A DNA stretch of 64,000 bases from Marmoricola sp. URHB0036 (GCF_000426045.1 NZ_KE384490.1:412951-476950); one strand, 5' to 3'. Shown: positions 42,325-51,155, numbered from the stretch's first letter. Numbers and translations: made by a program. Notes: generated by a model from the sequence alone, not told the origin.

Positions 42325-45186
42325 GTGCCCGCACATTCTCGGAGGCTTGTCGCTGTCCTGGCGATGGCCATGGTCGCCACCCTGGCCGTGACCGTCGACG
42401 GGTCTGCTGTCGCGTCCCCGAGCGCCTCTCGCGAGGCTGCTCCGGCCACCGCCGGAACGACCGCCACCGCCTCTGACGACTCGCTGAACCTCGGCGCGGA
42501 CACCGTGCGTCCGCACCAGGCCGGTCGTGCAGCGCCGGTGCAGAAGTGGAAGGTGCGCACGCTCTACTACTACGACGCGCTGCCCGCGAAGTGGGACTGG
42601 AGCCTGCAGACGGCGGTCGCGAAGTGGAACGCGGCCGGCGCCCACATCCGCCTGGCCCGCGTGGCCAAGGCCAGGAACGCCCAGGTCCGGATCGGCTACG
42701 GCAACATCGGCAGCGCCGCCGGCCTGGCGACGGTCGGGGCCACCAGGAACGCGTTCGTGCGGCTGAGCTCGCGGTTCAGCAGCATGGACGCGCTCAACGC
42801 CCGCAACCGGGTCGCGATCATGAACGTATTGGCCCACGAGCTCGGGCACGTGCTCGGCTTCCAGCACACGACGGCCCGGTGCTCACTGATGTCTCCGGTC
42901 CTCGACATCGACGCCTGCAACGTCGTGCCCGCGACCATTCCCGGCTACTACAAGTGCCACACCCTGGACACCCCGCTCGTGCAACGCTTCGTCCGGCTGT
43001 ACGGCGGACGGGCCCGCTACCCGAGCGCCTCCTGGTGCCTGATCGATCCGCTCCCGCAGGCCCTGACCGGCGTCACCTTCACGGGCGGCACCAGCTCGCC
43101 GGTGGCCGTGCACTGGAACCGACCGACCTCGGTCCCGGCGGGCTCGACCCTGGTGGTCAAGCGCTGGCCGTCCTCGACGTGCGGAGCTGCGCCCTCCTGG
43201 GCGGAGACGTCCCGGCCGTCGATGAGCCTGGGCGTGTGGCTGGACCAGCCGACCTACGACGCCGAGGTCGACTGCTTCCAGGTCCAGCTCGTCAACCGGT
43301 ACGGCGCCGGCCCGGCCCCCCAGAAGCGGGTGCTCGCGAGATGGGTCCCCTCCGTCGACGCGCCCGTGATCGGCGTCCCGTCGTACGACTTCGACGCGGA
43401 GCAGTTCACCTTCACCGCCTCGGTGCCGGCCGGCACCACCCTGCGCGCCCGGTGGGACGCCGCCCACCCCACCGCCTGCGTGACCTCCCCGAGCGGGGGC
43501 ACGGACGGAGACTTCGTCCAGGTGATCGACGGCCACGGCTCCCTGGTGATCCCCGGCACCCTGCCGCAGTGCGTGTCGTTCTTCGCCACCGACTCCGAGA
43601 CCGGGCGCTCCAGCAGCCCGACGTTCGTGACCTTCACTGAGCCAACCTGGCCGAACCCCGACGCGCCCGTCGTCGGCACGCCGACGTACGACTTCGACGC
43701 GGAGCAGTTCACCTTCTCCGCCACGGTTCCCGACGGAGCGGCGCTGCGTGCGCGTTGGGACACGGGCCACCCGTCGACCTGCGTCACCTCCCCGACCGGC
43801 GGCACGAACGGGGCCTTCGTCCCGGTCGACGGTGGTCAGGGATCTCTGGTGATCCCGACGACGCTGCCGCAGTGCGTCTCGTTCTTCGCCAGCGACCCGG
43901 AGACAAACCTGTTCAGCGACCCGGTGTTCGTGACGTTCACCGAGCCGAACTGGCCGAACCCCGACGCGCCCGTCGTCGGCACGCCGACCTACGACCGCGT
44001 CGGTGCGCAGTTCACAGTCCCGGTGACCGTTCCCGACGGGGCTCAGCTCGTGGCGCGCTGGAACTCGGCGTCCCCGGGCACCTGTGTCACGTCTGCGACC
44101 GGGGGGAGCTCCGTGGGCATCGCCTTCGCCGACGGGGTCGCCACCATCGCCGAGTCAGGGACGTCCCCGCGCTGCGTCTCCTTCTTCGCCAACGACGGAC
44201 AGCACAGCCGGTACAGCGTCGCGACCTCGGTCACGCTGGCTGTTCCGACTCCTGCTTCCCCCACCATCGGGACCGCGACCTGGGACGCGGCCGCCAGCAA
44301 GTTCCACGCTCCGGCGAGCATCGCGGCCGGCACCCACCTCGTCTACAGCATGACCAACACGGCCTCGGTCTGCCCGGCCACGACCGCCGCGAATGGCCAG
44401 ACCCTCGCGGTGAGCAACGGGGTCACGGACTTCCAGACCCTCTATCCCCACCAGTGCGTCTCGTTCTTCGCGGTCGACAACCGGTCCGGAGTCACCAGCG
44501 CATCCACGCAGGTGACGGTGGACGCGCCACTGCCCACGGAGACGCCAACGATCGGACCCATCTCCGTCATGGATCGGCTCTACCCCTGGTTCGAGGCCCA
44601 GCCCGCTGGTATTGCGGCCGGTAACAAGCTCGGATACCAGGTGTTCGCAGGCGCGTGTCCGCAGACGCCCCCAGCTGTCACACAATGGCGGACGCAGCGG
44701 CAGAGCGACGGCTACTCCGGCACATCGAGTGATCCGCACGCCGACTGGGCGATGTTCCCGTCCCCGGCGGCCGACACCAACTGCCTGGTGTACACGAGCG
44801 TCGACTGGTTCTACTGGACCGGTTCCAGGCCCAGCGGCTGGCTGACCGAGCGACACGGTCCTGTGTTGATGAAGGAGTTCGTCGACGAAGGTCCGGTGCC
44901 CCCGACCGTGGGGACTCCTGTCTGGAACTCGACGAGCGGGAAGTTCGAGATCCCGGTGTCGCACGTGCAGGGCCTGCGCGCGATCTACGACCCGTCCGAC
45001 CCGACCACCTGCCCGCCGCCTGGCACGTCGGGAACGCAGTCGATCTCCTTGTTGCAGGTAGGCGGTACTGCCCAGCTCAGTCCGCCGCTGCCGCACGCGT
45101 GCGTGACGTTCTACAACGACGCCGGACAGGGTCCGGTGCCGGTGAGCTTCGGTACGCCGGTCGACCTGACGGTCCCGCAGGGCTGA
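42325..45186 (+). CDS. secreted matrixin-like zinc metalloprotease with Cys-pair repeats
   Basis: A 953-residue exported protein. A signal peptide (LVAVLAMAMVATLAVTVDG) precedes a matrixin-like catalytic domain (about 65-215) with the zinc motif H-E-L-G-H-V-L-G-F-Q-H. From about 335 to the end are six beta-rich repeats of about 95-100 residues, each starting P-x-I/V-G-x-x-x-[YW] and carrying two Cys ('xCVTSPxGG...' and 'PQCVSFFA'). Repeats 1 and 2 are almost identical in DNA, showing recent duplication. GTG 42325 is 6 nt after TATCGT; GTG 42322 is the alternative start. No anchor is seen, so it is likely released. Confidence 0.88.
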   Translation: MPAHSRRLVAVLAMAMVATLAVTVDGSAVASPSASREAAPATAGTTATASDDSLNLGADTVRPHQAGRAAPVQKWKVRTLYYYDALPAKWDWSLQTAVAKWNAAGAHIRLARVAKARNAQVRIGYGNIGSAAGLATVGATRNAFVRLSSRFSSMDALNARNRVAIMNVLAHELGHVLGFQHTTARCSLMSPVLDIDACNVVPATIPGYYKCHTLDTPLVQRFVRLYGGRARYPSASWCLIDPLPQALTGVTFTGGTSSPVAVHWNRPTSVPAGSTLVVKRWPSSTCGAAPSWAETSRPSMSLGVWLDQPTYDAEVDCFQVQLVNRYGAGPAPQKRVLARWVPSVDAPVIGVPSYDFDAEQFTFTASVPAGTTLRARWDAAHPTACVTSPSGGTDGDFVQVIDGHGSLVIPGTLPQCVSFFATDSETGRSSSPTFVTFTEPTWPNPDAPVVGTPTYDFDAEQFTFSATVPDGAALRARWDTGHPSTCVTSPTGGTNGAFVPVDGGQGSLVIPTTLPQCVSFFASDPETNLFSDPVFVTFTEPNWPNPDAPVVGTPTYDRVGAQFTVPVTVPDGAQLVARWNSASPGTCVTSATGGSSVGIAFADGVATIAESGTSPRCVSFFANDGQHSRYSVATSVTLAVPTPASPTIGTATWDAAASKFHAPASIAAGTHLVYSMTNTASVCPATTAANGQTLAVSNGVTDFQTLYPHQCVSFFAVDNRSGVTSASTQVTVDAPLPTETPTIGPISVMDRLYPWFEAQPAGIAAGNKLGYQVFAGACPQTPPAVTQWRTQRQSDGYSGTSSDPHADWAMFPSPAADTNCLVYTSVDWFYWTGSRPSGWLTERHGPVLMKEFVDEGPVPPTVGTPVWNSTSGKFEIPVSHVQGLRAIYDPSDPTTCPPPGTSGTQSISLLQVGGTAQLSPPLPHACVTFYNDAGQGPVPVSFGTPVDLTVPQG

Positions 45187-45244
45187 CCGGCCGGATCGCG
45201 GAACGACGTACCGAGGGGTGGACTGCTGTGGCACACTCGGGGAC

Positions 45245-45274
45245 GTGCAGCACCGCAGCATCATTATCGACTAG
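45245..45274 (+). CDS. cimA leader peptide (attenuator), Ile-Ile-Ile
   Basis: A nine-codon ORF, MQHRSIIID, with three consecutive Ile codons (ATC ATT ATC) just before its stop. It starts at GTG 45245 after CGGGGA, a poor ribosome site, and a CACACT hexamer 7 nt upstream suggests it may start the transcript. It ends one base into a perfect 10-bp hairpin that is followed at once by an intrinsic terminator, then cimA. Three Ile codons before the committed enzyme of the citramalate route to isoleucine fit amino-acid-specific attenuation. Confidence 0.75.
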   Translation: MQHRSIIID

Positions 45275-45298
45275 CGCGACGAGCTCCTTCGTCGCGCT
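45273..45298 (+). promoter_or_regulatory. pause/anti-terminator hairpin of the cimA leader
   Basis: AGCGCGACGA (45273-45282) pairs perfectly with TCGTCGCGCT (45289-45298), loop 6 nt. The left arm begins at the leader-peptide stop codon, so a ribosome stalled on the Ile codons would keep it single-stranded. GACGAG (45278-45283) can instead pair with CTCGTC (45305-45310) inside the terminator's left arm. Confidence 0.65.
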
Positions 45299-45300
45299 GA

Positions 45301-45327
45301 ACCTCTCGTCCCCACGGGAGGTTTTTT
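45301..45327 (+). terminator. intrinsic terminator between the Ile leader and cimA
   Basis: ACCTCTCGT (45301-45309) pairs with ACGGGAGGT (45314-45322) with one G-T pair, loop CCCC, followed by six T residues (45322-45327). It lies 44 nt before the cimA ATG, the position of a conditional terminator. Confidence 0.88.
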
Positions 45328-45370
45328 GTTTGTCCACGAGATCGCCAGTGACCCACCGAGGATTCCGGAC

Positions 45371-46942
45371 ATGACCAGCGACCTGTTCCACGTCTACGAC
45401 ACGACGCTCCGCGACGGCGCGCAGCAGGAGGGGCTCAACCTCTCCGTTGCCGACAAGCTGTCCATTGCGCGCCACATCGACGGCCTGGGCGTGGGGTTCA
45501 TCGAGGGTGGCTGGCCGGGCGCCAACCCCAAGGACACCGAGTTCTTCCGCCGCGCTCGCGAGGAGCTGCGCCTCGAGCACGCGCAGCTCGCGGCGTTCGG
45601 GGCGACCCGTCGTGCCGGCGTCGCCGCGGCCGACGACCCGCTGGTCGCGGCATTGCGTGACTCGGGGGCGGGCGTGGTCACCCTGGTGGCCAAGTCGCAC
45701 GACCGGCACGTCGAGCTGGCGCTGCGTACGACGCTCGAGGAGAACCTCGCCATGGTCCGCGACACCGTGGCCCACCTGACGGCCGAGGGGCAGCGGGTGT
45801 TCCTCGACGCCGAGCACTTCTTCGACGGCTACCGCGACAACCGCGACTACGCGCTCGAGGTGCTGCGGACTGCGTTCGAGGCCGGGGCCGACGTCGCCGC
45901 GCTGTGCGACACCAACGGCGGGATGCTGCCGGGCTGGGTCGGCGACGTGGTCAACGACGTCGTCGAGTCCACGGGTGTCCGCGTCGGCATCCACTGCCAC
46001 AACGACACCGGCTGCGCCGTCGCCAACACGTTGTCCGCCGTCGATGCAGGTGCGACGCACGTGCAGGGCACCCTCAACGGGTACGGCGAACGCACCGGCA
46101 ACGCCGACCTCGTCAGCGTGGTCGCCAACCTCGAGCTCAAGCTGGACAAGAAGGTCCTGCCCGACGGGCTGCTGCGCGAGGCGACGCGGGTCGCGCACGC
46201 CGTCGCCGACGTCACCAACTTCCCGCCGGCGTCTCGCCAGCCCTACGTCGGCGTCTCGGCGTTCACCCACAAGGCCGGACTGCACGCGAGCGCGATCAAG
46301 GTCGACCCGAACCTCTACCAGCACATGGACCCCGAGGGCGTCGGCAACGACATGCGACTGCTCGTCTCCGACATGGCCGGCCGGGCGTCGATCGAGCTCA
46401 AGGGTCGCGAGCTGGGCTTCGACCTCGACGTCGACGCGGTGAAGCGGATCACCGCGCGGGTCAAGGACCTCGAGTCGCGCGGGTTCACCTTCGAGGCGGC
46501 CGACGCCTCCTTCGAGCTGCTCCTGCTCGAGGAGGTCGAGGGCGTGCGTCCGTCGTACTTCGAGACCGAGTCGTGGCGCGTCATCACCGAGACCCGCCCC
46601 GGCGACGAGGCGACCTCGGAAGCGACGGTCAAGCTCCGGGCCGGTGGCGCGCGGATCGTCACCACCGGTGAGGGCAACGGGCCGGTGAACGCGCTCGACC
46701 ACGCGCTGCGGCAGGCGATCCAGCAGCTGTACCCGGAGATCGTGAAGTTCGAGCTGATCGACTACAAGGTGCGCATCCTCGACCAGGGCCACGGCACCGA
46801 CGCGATCACGCGCGTGCTGATCGAGACCTCCGACGGCGAGAGCTCCTGGGTGACCGTGGGCGTGGGCCACAACGTCATCGAGGCCTCCTGGAGGGCCTTG
46901 CTCGACAGCCTCACCTTCGGGTTGCGGCGCCACGACGCCTAG
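45371..46942 (+). CDS. cimA: (R)-citramalate synthase
   Basis: A 523-residue enzyme of the LeuA/homocitrate synthase group that condenses pyruvate and acetyl-CoA to citramalate, a threonine-independent entry to isoleucine. '[18 protein letters not shown]', '[11 protein letters not shown]', '[17 protein letters not shown]' and '[14 protein letters not shown]' form the TIM-barrel site, followed by a C-terminal regulatory domain with a LeuA-dimer-like repeat. The gene family was once labelled alpha-isopropylmalate synthase-like; the short N-terminus and the Ile leader favour CimA. ATG 45371 has GAGGA 8 nt upstream. Confidence 0.92.
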   Translation: MTSDLFHVYDTTLRDGAQQEGLNLSVADKLSIARHIDGLGVGFIEGGWPGANPKDTEFFRRAREELRLEHAQLAAFGATRRAGVAAADDPLVAALRDSGAGVVTLVAKSHDRHVELALRTTLEENLAMVRDTVAHLTAEGQRVFLDAEHFFDGYRDNRDYALEVLRTAFEAGADVAALCDTNGGMLPGWVGDVVNDVVESTGVRVGIHCHNDTGCAVANTLSAVDAGATHVQGTLNGYGERTGNADLVSVVANLELKLDKKVLPDGLLREATRVAHAVADVTNFPPASRQPYVGVSAFTHKAGLHASAIKVDPNLYQHMDPEGVGNDMRLLVSDMAGRASIELKGRELGFDLDVDAVKRITARVKDLESRGFTFEAADASFELLLLEEVEGVRPSYFETESWRVITETRPGDEATSEATVKLRAGGARIVTTGEGNGPVNALDHALRQAIQQLYPEIVKFELIDYKVRILDQGHGTDAITRVLIETSDGESSWVTVGVGHNVIEASWRALLDSLTFGLRRHDA

Positions 46943-47601
46943 GACAGCTGCAGCAGTCGGGCGGGGTCGACTGCCTCACCGAGGCCACCCCCGTGGCGGC
47001 GTACCTCGAAGTGGAGGTGGCAGCCGTCGGGGGCGCCGCTGTCGGAGGAGAGCGCGATCCGCTGGCCCGGGTGGACCCGGTCGCCGGGGCGCACGAAGAC
47101 CTGCCGCGTGTGCCCGATGAGTACGTCGACCGAGCCGGCGTGGATGCGGAACGGGTGCACGCCGTACGCCGATCCGGGTGCGCCGGGCGCCGACGGGTCG
47201 AGCACCTCGCCGCGGACGGCGGAGTAGAGCGGCGTTCCGCAGGGCATGGCCACGTCGATGCCGTGGTGGAAGCCCTGGCGGCCCGGGCAGCGAGGGTCGT
47301 GGTCGTACCAGGGCGATGCGTTGCAGCCGTACCCGATCATCACGCGGTGCTGCCCGGCGAACCACGGCGAGGAGTGCCATCGCTTGTCGGCGCTGTAGAA
47401 CCGCCAGCGAGGATCGGGCTCGTCGCTCGGGCCGGCCGTGGGGCTGGCGATCGGCCGTGGCGCCCGGGAGGGACGCGGCGCTTCCGTCGGAGACGGCGAT
47501 GCCGTCACTGACGCCCTGGGTGCATCGCTGTGGTGCGGCTCCGCGGCGGGTTGGCCGCCGCACGCGGCGACGAGCAGCAACAGCGGGAGCCACCTGAGCA
47601 T
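46939..47601 (-). CDS. M23-family peptidase lipoprotein
   Basis: A 220-residue exported lipoprotein (MLRWLPLLLLVAAC, Cys14 in a V-A-A-C lipobox), then a Pro/Ser/Ala-rich linker and a C-terminal LytM domain (about 105-218). Zinc ligands are in 'HHGIDVAMPCGTPLYS' (HxxxD) and 'GCHLHFEVRRHGGGL' (HxH). It could cut or remodel peptidoglycan, or act as an inactive cell-division activator. ATG 47601 lies 6 nt after TATCTT on its strand, a leaderless arrangement, back to back with the amidase promoter. It overlaps the cimA stop by 4 nt. Confidence 0.87.
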   Translation of the reverse strand: MLRWLPLLLLVAACGGQPAAEPHHSDAPRASVTASPSPTEAPRPSRAPRPIASPTAGPSDEPDPRWRFYSADKRWHSSPWFAGQHRVMIGYGCNASPWYDHDPRCPGRQGFHHGIDVAMPCGTPLYSAVRGEVLDPSAPGAPGSAYGVHPFRIHAGSVDVLIGHTRQVFVRPGDRVHPGQRIALSSDSGAPDGCHLHFEVRRHGGGLGEAVDPARLLQLS

Positions 47602-47631
47602 GCGGCGAAGATACGCGGGTAGCGTCGCCGC

Positions 47632-49023
47632 ATGAGCGAGCTGCACGACCTGACGGCGCTGGAGCAGGGTGCGGCGATCCGCCGGGGCGAGGTGTCGACC
47701 GCAGAGCTGGTGGAGCACTACCTCGGGCGCATCGACCAGCACGCCGAGCAGCTCGGGGCGTTCGTCACTGTCACCGCCGAGCAGGCTCGAGCTGCCATTC
47801 CCTCCGGGGACGGTCCGCTGGCCGGCGTACCCACCGCCATCAAGGACCTGAACGCGACCAAGGGCGTCCGCACCAGCTTCGGCTCGCCCGTGTTCGCCGA
47901 CTTCGTGCCCGACTTCGACGACGAGGTCGTGCGCCGGATCGCCGCGGCGGGGATGGTCAGCCTCGGCAAGACGAGTACGCCGGAGTTCGGCTCGCCCTGC
48001 TACACCGAGCCGGAAGGCGCACCCCCGGCGGTGACGCCGTGGGACACCACCCGGATGGCCGGGGGGTCGAGCGGCGGATCGGCCTCGGCGGTCGCGGCCG
48101 GCCTGGTGCCCGTGGCGCAGGGGTCGGACGGTGGCGGCTCGATCCGGATCCCCGCCAGCTGCTGCGGCATCGTCGGGCTGAAGCCGACACGGGGGCGGAT
48201 CTCCGGGGCACCGATGTACGGCGACCCGGTCGGCCTCGCGACCAACGGAGCACTCGCGCGAACTGTCCGTGATGCCGCGGCTCTCCTCGACGTGATGGCC
48301 GGTCGGGCGGTCGGTGACCCGTTCTGGGCGCCCGCGGAATCGGCCTCGTTCCTCTCCGCCTGCGACCGCGCGCCGGGGCGCCTGCGGGTCGCCCGCTTCA
48401 GCGACCCCGTGATCGCCGATGCCGCCATCGACCCGGAGTGCCTCGCTGCGTGGGAGTCGACGAGCGCGCTGCTCGCGTCCCTCGGCCACGACGTCGTCGA
48501 CGTCGGGGTGCCGATGCCGCGGGACGCCGTACCCGTCTTCGAGACCTGCTGGGCCGTGCTCACCGCACTCTCGTTCGTGAACCTGCCCGCCGAGAAGCGC
48601 GCACTGCTGCGACCGCTGACGACCTGGTTGTCCGAGCGAGGGCTGGATGTGAGCGGACCGGAGTTCGGGCTGGCCGTCGGCGAGCTGCGTCGGGTCGCGG
48701 CGCGGACACTGGCGGCCCTCTCGTCGTACGACGCCGTGCTGACCCCGACCCTGGCCGTGCCCCCGCTGCCGGTCGGTGCGATCCGCAACGACGACGACCC
48801 GGCCGCGGACTTCGAGGCCCAGAAGCGGTTCACGCCGTACACCTCGATGTGGAACGTCACGGGCAGCCCGGCGGTCTCGCTACCGACTCACTGGACACCG
48901 GAGGGTCTCCCGGTCGGCGTGATGCTCGCGACCGCGCCCGGAGGAGAGGCCATGCTGCTCTCGTTGTCGGCGCAGGTGGAGATGGCCGCGCCCTGGGTGG
49001 TGCATACACCTTCCTGCTGGTGA
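47632..49023 (+). CDS. amidase (amidase signature family)
   Basis: A 463-residue amidase-signature enzyme. The Ser-cisSer-Lys triad is visible: Lys in 'GVPTAIKDLN', the cis-Ser/Ser in 'RMAGGSSGGSASAVAAG' and 'QGSDGGGSIRIPASCCG'. Substrates range from aryl amides to indole-acetamide or non-discriminating amides; the GatA role is unlikely because gatB is not beside it. ATG 47632 lies 6 nt after TAGCGT. The 30-bp divergent gap to the M23 gene has two back-to-back -10 elements. Confidence 0.9.
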   Translation: MSELHDLTALEQGAAIRRGEVSTAELVEHYLGRIDQHAEQLGAFVTVTAEQARAAIPSGDGPLAGVPTAIKDLNATKGVRTSFGSPVFADFVPDFDDEVVRRIAAAGMVSLGKTSTPEFGSPCYTEPEGAPPAVTPWDTTRMAGGSSGGSASAVAAGLVPVAQGSDGGGSIRIPASCCGIVGLKPTRGRISGAPMYGDPVGLATNGALARTVRDAAALLDVMAGRAVGDPFWAPAESASFLSACDRAPGRLRVARFSDPVIADAAIDPECLAAWESTSALLASLGHDVVDVGVPMPRDAVPVFETCWAVLTALSFVNLPAEKRALLRPLTTWLSERGLDVSGPEFGLAVGELRRVAARTLAALSSYDAVLTPTLAVPPLPVGAIRNDDDPAADFEAQKRFTPYTSMWNVTGSPAVSLPTHWTPEGLPVGVMLATAPGGEAMLLSLSAQVEMAAPWVVHTPSCW

Positions 49024-49122
49024 GGCGAGGACATTGCTGGTCACCGGACGCAGGCCTAGTGTCGAAAGGCTTGTTGCACCGGGGATCGGGCCTCACCAGT
49101 AGCGCGCGACGAAAGGTCACAC

Positions 49123-49443
49123 ATGTCCAAGTACCTGATCAAGGCGAACTACAACTCCGACGGAGCAGCGGGTCTGGCTGCGAAGGGCGGGACGGCCCGT
49201 CGCGACGCGGTGGGCAAGATGCTGGCTGACGTGGGCGGGAGCATCGACTGCTTCTACTACGCGTGGGGCGACGTGGACGCCTACCTGGTCGTCGACGTGC
49301 CCAGCGACGAAGCGATGGTCGGGATCGCGTTGAGCGTCAACAAGTCCGGCGCCACGACGATCACGACGACACCACTGCTCACCCCCGAGCAGATCGACGC
49401 TGCCGCCACCAAGGCGCCGGGGTACACGCCACCGGGGACCTGA
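49123..49443 (+). CDS. GYD-domain protein
   Basis: A 106-residue protein of the GYD family, a ferredoxin-like small domain: 'YLIKANYNSDGAAGLAAKGGTARRDAV' at the start and 'DCFYYAWGDVDAYLVVDVPSDEAMVGIALSVNKSG' in the core (the usual 'FGxYDxV' turn is AWGDVD here). Function is unknown. The ATG has AAAGGT 7 nt upstream. It ends 2 nt from the convergent DUF2087 gene. Confidence 0.85.
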   Translation: MSKYLIKANYNSDGAAGLAAKGGTARRDAVGKMLADVGGSIDCFYYAWGDVDAYLVVDVPSDEAMVGIALSVNKSGATTITTTPLLTPEQIDAAATKAPGYTPPGT

Positions 49444-49445
49444 GG

Positions 49446-49718
49446 CTAGACCTCGACGGTGCCGCCCGAGCGCCAGTAGACACCGCCCTCGCGGGTCAGG
49501 TAGCCCTCGTCGACGAGGTAGCGGCGCAGGGCGGCGAAGTCGTCGTGGTAGCCACCGAGGACGACGTTGACCTCGCGCTCGGCGTAGGTGCGCCCCGGCT
49601 CGAACTCCTGGGCGAGGTGATCGAGGACCAGGAGGAGCTTGCTGCGCTTGCTGGGCATGATCACCAGCCGGCCGTCCTTGACGAACCGACCGACCACAGC
49701 GTCGTTCGTGTCGTTCAC
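49446..49718 (-). CDS. DUF2087-domain protein
   Basis: A 90-residue protein with the DUF2087 winged-helix-like domain: 'VVGRFVKDGRLVIMPSKRSKLLLVLDHLAQEF' then 'REVNVVLGGYHDDFAALRRYLVDEGYLTREGGVYWR'. DUF2087 domains often pair with ArsR/MarR-type regulators, so a DNA- or RNA-binding role is plausible. GTG 49718 lies 7 nt after TAGCCT on its strand; the frame is open 25 codons further upstream across an inverted repeat. Confidence 0.82.
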   Translation of the reverse strand: MNDTNDAVVGRFVKDGRLVIMPSKRSKLLLVLDHLAQEFEPGRTYAEREVNVVLGGYHDDFAALRRYLVDEGYLTREGGVYWRSGGTVEV

Positions 49719-49747
49719 GGGGTCGAGGCTAGGTCGACCGCCCCCGG

Positions 49748-49812
49748 ACATGCGAATGTGTTTCGAGTGCCTGCTGTGGTCATCAGGCGTCACTGGCGTG
49801 ACATTCGCATGT
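49748..49812. promoter_or_regulatory. spaced 12-bp inverted repeat, DUF2087-VOC divergent region
   Basis: ACATGCGAATGT (49748-49759) and ACATTCGCATGT (49801-49812) are perfect reverse complements, 41 bp apart, 53 bp centre to centre (about five helical turns). They flank the divergent promoters of the DUF2087 and VOC genes. A pair of operator sites allowing looping is the simplest reading. Confidence 0.55.
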
Positions 49813-49843
49813 TCGGCCGGTCGCCCTACCCGAGGAGCACCCC

Positions 49844-50275
49844 ATGTACGACCCGAGCCGCGGCTACCCCGTCGTCGTCCCCTGCCTGCTGTACGACGAC
49901 CCGCCGGCTGCCTCCGCCTGGCTGGTGGAGAGCCTCGGCTTCCGGGAGATCCTCCGGGCCACGCTTCCCGACGGCTGGACGGGGCACGTCGAGCTCGAGC
50001 GCGACGGGTTCATCGTGCTGCTCGGGCGCAAGGGAGGTCAGTTCGCCGAGGGGGCGGGCATCACGCAGGTCTTCGTGGACGACGTCGCAGCTGCCTGTGA
50101 GCGGGGCGTTGCGGGCGGCGGCACCCTGCTCGACCCGGCGGGGGAGCGGCCCTGGGGCGTCCTGCAGGCCGTCCTCGCCGATCCCGAGGGCCAACGGTGG
50201 TTGGTCACCAGCCACGTCCGGGACACCGACCCGGCGGACTGGTACGGCACCGTCCTCGGTCCCATGCCGGGCTAG
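49844..50275 (+). CDS. VOC-family protein
   Basis: A 143-residue VOC-fold protein: 'VVPCLLYDDPPAASAWLVESLGFREILRATL', 'LERDGFIVLLGRKGG', and the closing 'EARPWGVLQAVLADPEGQRWLVTSHV'-like segment (GERPWGVLQAVLADPEGQRW). The usual glyoxalase zinc ligands are only partly kept, so a binding or resistance role is as likely as catalysis. GAGGAG lies 7 nt before the ATG. Overlaps the convergent glycosylase-like gene by 4 nt. Confidence 0.82.
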   Translation: MYDPSRGYPVVVPCLLYDDPPAASAWLVESLGFREILRATLPDGWTGHVELERDGFIVLLGRKGGQFAEGAGITQVFVDDVAAACERGVAGGGTLLDPAGERPWGVLQAVLADPEGQRWLVTSHVRDTDPADWYGTVLGPMPG

Positions 50276-51141
50276 GCGACGGGCAGACCGGCCGCGGCGA
50301 GCAGCCGGTCACAGGCGTCGATCAGTCGCTGCCGCAGGGGAGCGCCGCGTTGGGCGAAGATGCGCTGGGCGGCGACGTAGGCCTGCTTCCCCTCCGGCGT
50401 CTCGATGCGGACCGGCTCGAAGCCGAGGTCGCTGAAGTCGTACGGCGAGGCGCGCATGTCGAGCTCGCGGATGTCCCAGGCCAGCTCGAAGCAGTCGGCC
50501 ACCAGCTCCGACGGGATCAGCGGCGTGAGCCGGAACGCGTGCTTGTAGAGGTCCATGCCCGCGTGCAGGCACCCCGGCTGCTCGTACGACGCGCGGTCGT
50601 CGCGGCCGGGCTGGAGGGTGTTCAGCGGTCGGGCCGAGTCGGTGAAGAACCGGAACGCGTCGAAGTGCGAGCACGCGATCCGGTGTGACTCGACGACCTC
50701 GTCGGTCGCCGAGGGCCCGAGCCGCAGTGGCCAGTCGTGTCGTACGTCCGACGTCCCGTGCACCATCGCCCACTCGTGCAGCCCGAAGCAGCCCAGGGTC
50801 GGCGTACGTCCTGCGGTGGCCACGAGCAGCCGCTGGATCGACTCCAGCAAGGCGCGCTGGGAGTCGAGGTACGCCGCGGAGACCGACGCTCGCTCCTCGG
50901 CCACCGCATAGCCCTTCAGGTCGGCGTACTCAGCAGCAGCGTCCGAGAGCACGACCCCGAACCCCGGGTGCCACCGACGCAGCGCAGCCGGCCGCTGCCA
51001 GTAGTAGGTGAACAGGAAGTCGTGCACCGGGTGCCTGTTGCCGGACCGCCTGCGGGCGAGATGTGGCTGGACCCAGACGTCGACGCGAGCGGCGTGTGCC
51101 GCAGCACGCACCTGCCAGTCGGCTCGGGAAAGGACCTCCAC
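50272..51141 (-). CDS. protein annotated in actinobacteria as '3-methyladenine DNA glycosylase'
   Basis: A 289-residue protein: 'LSRADWQVRAAAHAARVDVWVQPHLARR', 'HPVHDFLFTYYWQRPAALRRWHPG', 'GCFGLHEWAMVHG' and 'HFDAFRFFTDSARPLN'. I recall this actinobacterial family being labelled 3-methyladenine DNA glycosylase, but no helix-hairpin-helix or AAG-type catalytic motif is evident, so the activity is doubtful. Many His/Trp/Tyr residues are conserved-looking. GTG 51141 lies 8 nt after TAGGCT, whose TAG is the stop of the upstream MmcQ-like gene. Confidence 0.72.
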   Translation of the reverse strand: MEVLSRADWQVRAAAHAARVDVWVQPHLARRRSGNRHPVHDFLFTYYWQRPAALRRWHPGFGVVLSDAAAEYADLKGYAVAEERASVSAAYLDSQRALLESIQRLLVATAGRTPTLGCFGLHEWAMVHGTSDVRHDWPLRLGPSATDEVVESHRIACSHFDAFRFFTDSARPLNTLQPGRDDRASYEQPGCLHAGMDLYKHAFRLTPLIPSELVADCFELAWDIRELDMRASPYDFSDLGFEPVRIETPEGKQAYVAAQRIFAQRGAPLRQRLIDACDRLLAAAGLPVA

Positions 51142-51149
51142 GGGAGCCC

Positions 51150-51155
51150 AGCCTA
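51150..51155 (-). promoter_or_regulatory. -10 hexamer TAGGCT overlapping a stop codon
   Basis: On the minus strand the MmcQ-like ORF ends TAG, and TAGGCT followed by 8 nt leads to the GTG of the glycosylase-like gene. Third case of this overlap in the window. Confidence 0.45.

Noticed and set aside
39350..42334. 994-codon minus-strand frame antisense to ilvE and the kinase
   Set aside because: Antisense shadow; no recognisable domain.
49748..49812. LexA/SOS box near CGAATGTGTTTCGA
   Set aside because: The half-sites have the wrong spacing and a base mismatch to CGAAC-N4-GTTCG; the 12-mer inverted repeat explains the symmetry better.
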